Below are positions 4,804-5,720 of a DNA stretch of 5,720 nucleotides, in pieces. The translations under genes and the position numbers were made by a program. The DNA is from Bacillota bacterium (GTDB taxonomy: Bacteria; Bacillota; Desulfotomaculia; Desulfotomaculales; Desulfallaceae): the NCBI GenBank assembly GCA_009781965.1, contig WQUS01000141.1, positions 1 through 5,720 on the forward strand, written 5' to 3'. The first letter of the stretch is position 1, and every line of letters begins with the position of its first letter. The notes under the pieces were generated by a model. It did not search any database. It saw nothing but the letters and a program-made list of their open reading frames with translations, and was not told the origin of the DNA.

Positions 4804-5720
4804 ATGAAATTTATTAAAAAATTCAAAGTATTATTTGCAATGGTTTTGCTATTATCCTTGGCTGCTCTTGCCCAGATGGGACCAAACTTCACGCTGGGCA
4901 ACGATGACAATGGGCCGCCGGGGGACAGCACCGACTTAAGTACGTCAGAAGCTACTTATCGATTAACAAACACCGTTATCGCACCGCTAAGCAACCAACT
5001 AGACCAGGATTTAACGTTAACCGTCATCTCCGCCGCGCCTACCCAATTCGAAACTTGGCAAAACCCTGTATCGGGCGCAATGCCGCCGGATCTGACCGTT
5101 TCTCTAAATGTGAATTTCAGCCCTTCTTACAGTTCCGGGGGCAGCATTGTGGTACCGGTGGACTGCACGCCCGACCGCTCAAACCCTTTATATGCCAACT
5201 TTGATACCTGCGGTACATCATCAACGCTTAAACCATTGTTTGTGCCGCTTGAACCGAATACAGCCGATTTGGCCAATATGCCGGATGTGGCGGACTATTC
5301 CTTTGACGGCAGCAAAATCACGCTAACGCTTATGAGCAGCGCTGACGCAGGCTTTAGACCGGGAACCGTTACGATACCACTCAAATTTAAGTTTGAGCTG
5401 GACTACCTGCGCCAGATACCCAATGACCAATACATGTGGCTGCCGACAGCACAGGTTTACCTAAACGGCTCTGATGTTGGGAACACGATGGCAGCAGCGC
5501 CGGTGAAAGGCGCCAGCCAAAACGAAATTACTTATTCTCCCAATTTCATGATGCCTGCCGATCCTACGCAATACACAGGTGGCGCTATTAATTTATCTCC
5601 TACTGTTCTTTATAATTATTTTCAGCAATCCGATTTGGATCTCAGTTATCAAAACCAATATTACATAGAGCTCCCCACTGGCAGCAGTAGCAATGGCCTT
5701 CGCGCAAATTATACTGGTGG
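4804..5720 (+). CDS. Secreted protein of unknown function, beta-rich (3' end cut off)
   Basis: I do not recognise this protein. The visible 305 residues begin with a clear Sec signal peptide: MKFIKKFK, a hydrophobic core at about 9-22, and a likely signal peptidase I site after AlaLeuAla (residues 21-23). No lipobox Cys is present. The mature part is rich in Asn, Asp, Ser, Thr and Pro, with alternating-hydrophobic stretches typical of beta strands, such as DLTLTV (69-74), LTVSLNVNF (97-105), SIVVPV (114-119), ITLTLM (172-177) and TVTIPLKFKF (188-197). Cys121 and Cys136 are the only cysteines seen and could form a disulfide. This resembles the N-terminal part of a large surface or matrix protein, but no repeat or anchor is visible before the right edge. 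Start: AAGGAG at 4786-4791 lies 12 bases before this ATG and 9 before an in-frame GTG at 4801, so GTG 4801 is a real alternative. It is divergent from the polysaccharide operon, so a cell-surface role is plausible but unproven. Confidence -1.
   Translation, partial: MKFIKKFKVLFAMVLLLSLAALAQMGPNFTLGNDDNGPPGDSTDLSTSEATYRLTNTVIAPLSNQLDQDLTLTVISAAPTQFETWQNPVSGAMPPDLTVSLNVNFSPSYSSGGSIVVPVDCTPDRSNPLYANFDTCGTSSTLKPLFVPLEPNTADLANMPDVADYSFDGSKITLTLMSSADAGFRPGTVTIPLKFKFELDYLRQIPNDQYMWLPTAQVYLNGSDVGNTMAAAPVKGASQNEITYSPNFMMPADPTQYTGGAINLSPTVLYNYFQQSDLDLSYQNQYYIELPTGSSSNGLRANYTG

Noticed and set aside
4743..4931. 62-codon minus-strand open frame
   Set aside because: It runs antisense over the Shine-Dalgarno and signal peptide of the secreted-protein gene, which is far better supported, and has no good ribosome-binding site of its own.
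1..5720. CRISPR array, transposase, tRNA or rRNA
   Set aside because: No regularly spaced repeats, transposase-like protein, terminal repeats or structural RNA signatures were seen on either strand.

Overview
The window looks like part of a surface-polysaccharide locus from a Bacillota-type (Firmicutes) bacterium. The main reason is the split tyrosine-kinase arrangement: a separate Wzz-like membrane protein followed by a free-standing cytoplasmic BY-kinase, where most Proteobacteria have one fused Wzc protein. Supporting signs are purine-rich Shine-Dalgarno sites, some TTG/GTG start candidates and AT-rich spacers beside coding DNA of moderate GC. Genus cannot be decided from the sequence alone.

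Layout. Five genes point left (minus strand) and are probably one operon, read from right to left: a LuxR/NarL-type regulator (3552-4253), a free-standing receiver-like protein without a DNA-binding domain (3024-3440), a Wzz/CapA-type chain-length and kinase-activator protein (2045-2983), a CapB/YwqD-type BY-kinase (1284-2027), and a membrane-anchored nucleotide-sugar 4,6-dehydratase of the FlaA1/WbpM/PglF/CapD family (1-1240, cut by the left edge). Gaps are 111, 40, 17 and 43 bases. A 550-base non-coding region (4254-4803) separates this operon from a divergent gene on the plus strand (4804 to the right edge), which encodes a secreted protein I do not recognise.

How the parts fit. The dehydratase makes a modified UDP-sugar for a polysaccharide or glycan. 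The Wzz-like protein and the BY-kinase would control chain length and export, and the two receiver-like proteins probably set expression. Both receivers lack the phosphoacceptor aspartate and most of the acidic pocket, and they align with each other almost end to end, so they look like products of a duplication in which one copy has no helix-turn-helix. The kinase is also unusual: the second Asp of its Walker A' motif is Asn, and its C-terminal tyrosine cluster is reduced to two residues.

The intergenic region is the most structured non-coding part. A palindromic A/T element carries a perfect TATAAT on each strand, offset by 2 bp. Each has a -35-like hexamer at exactly 17 bp, which suggests a bidirectional promoter sharing one -10 element and driving both the polysaccharide operon and the secreted protein. 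Around it lie several dyads and direct repeats that could be operators, and a perfect 11-bp stem in the leader of the plus-strand gene.
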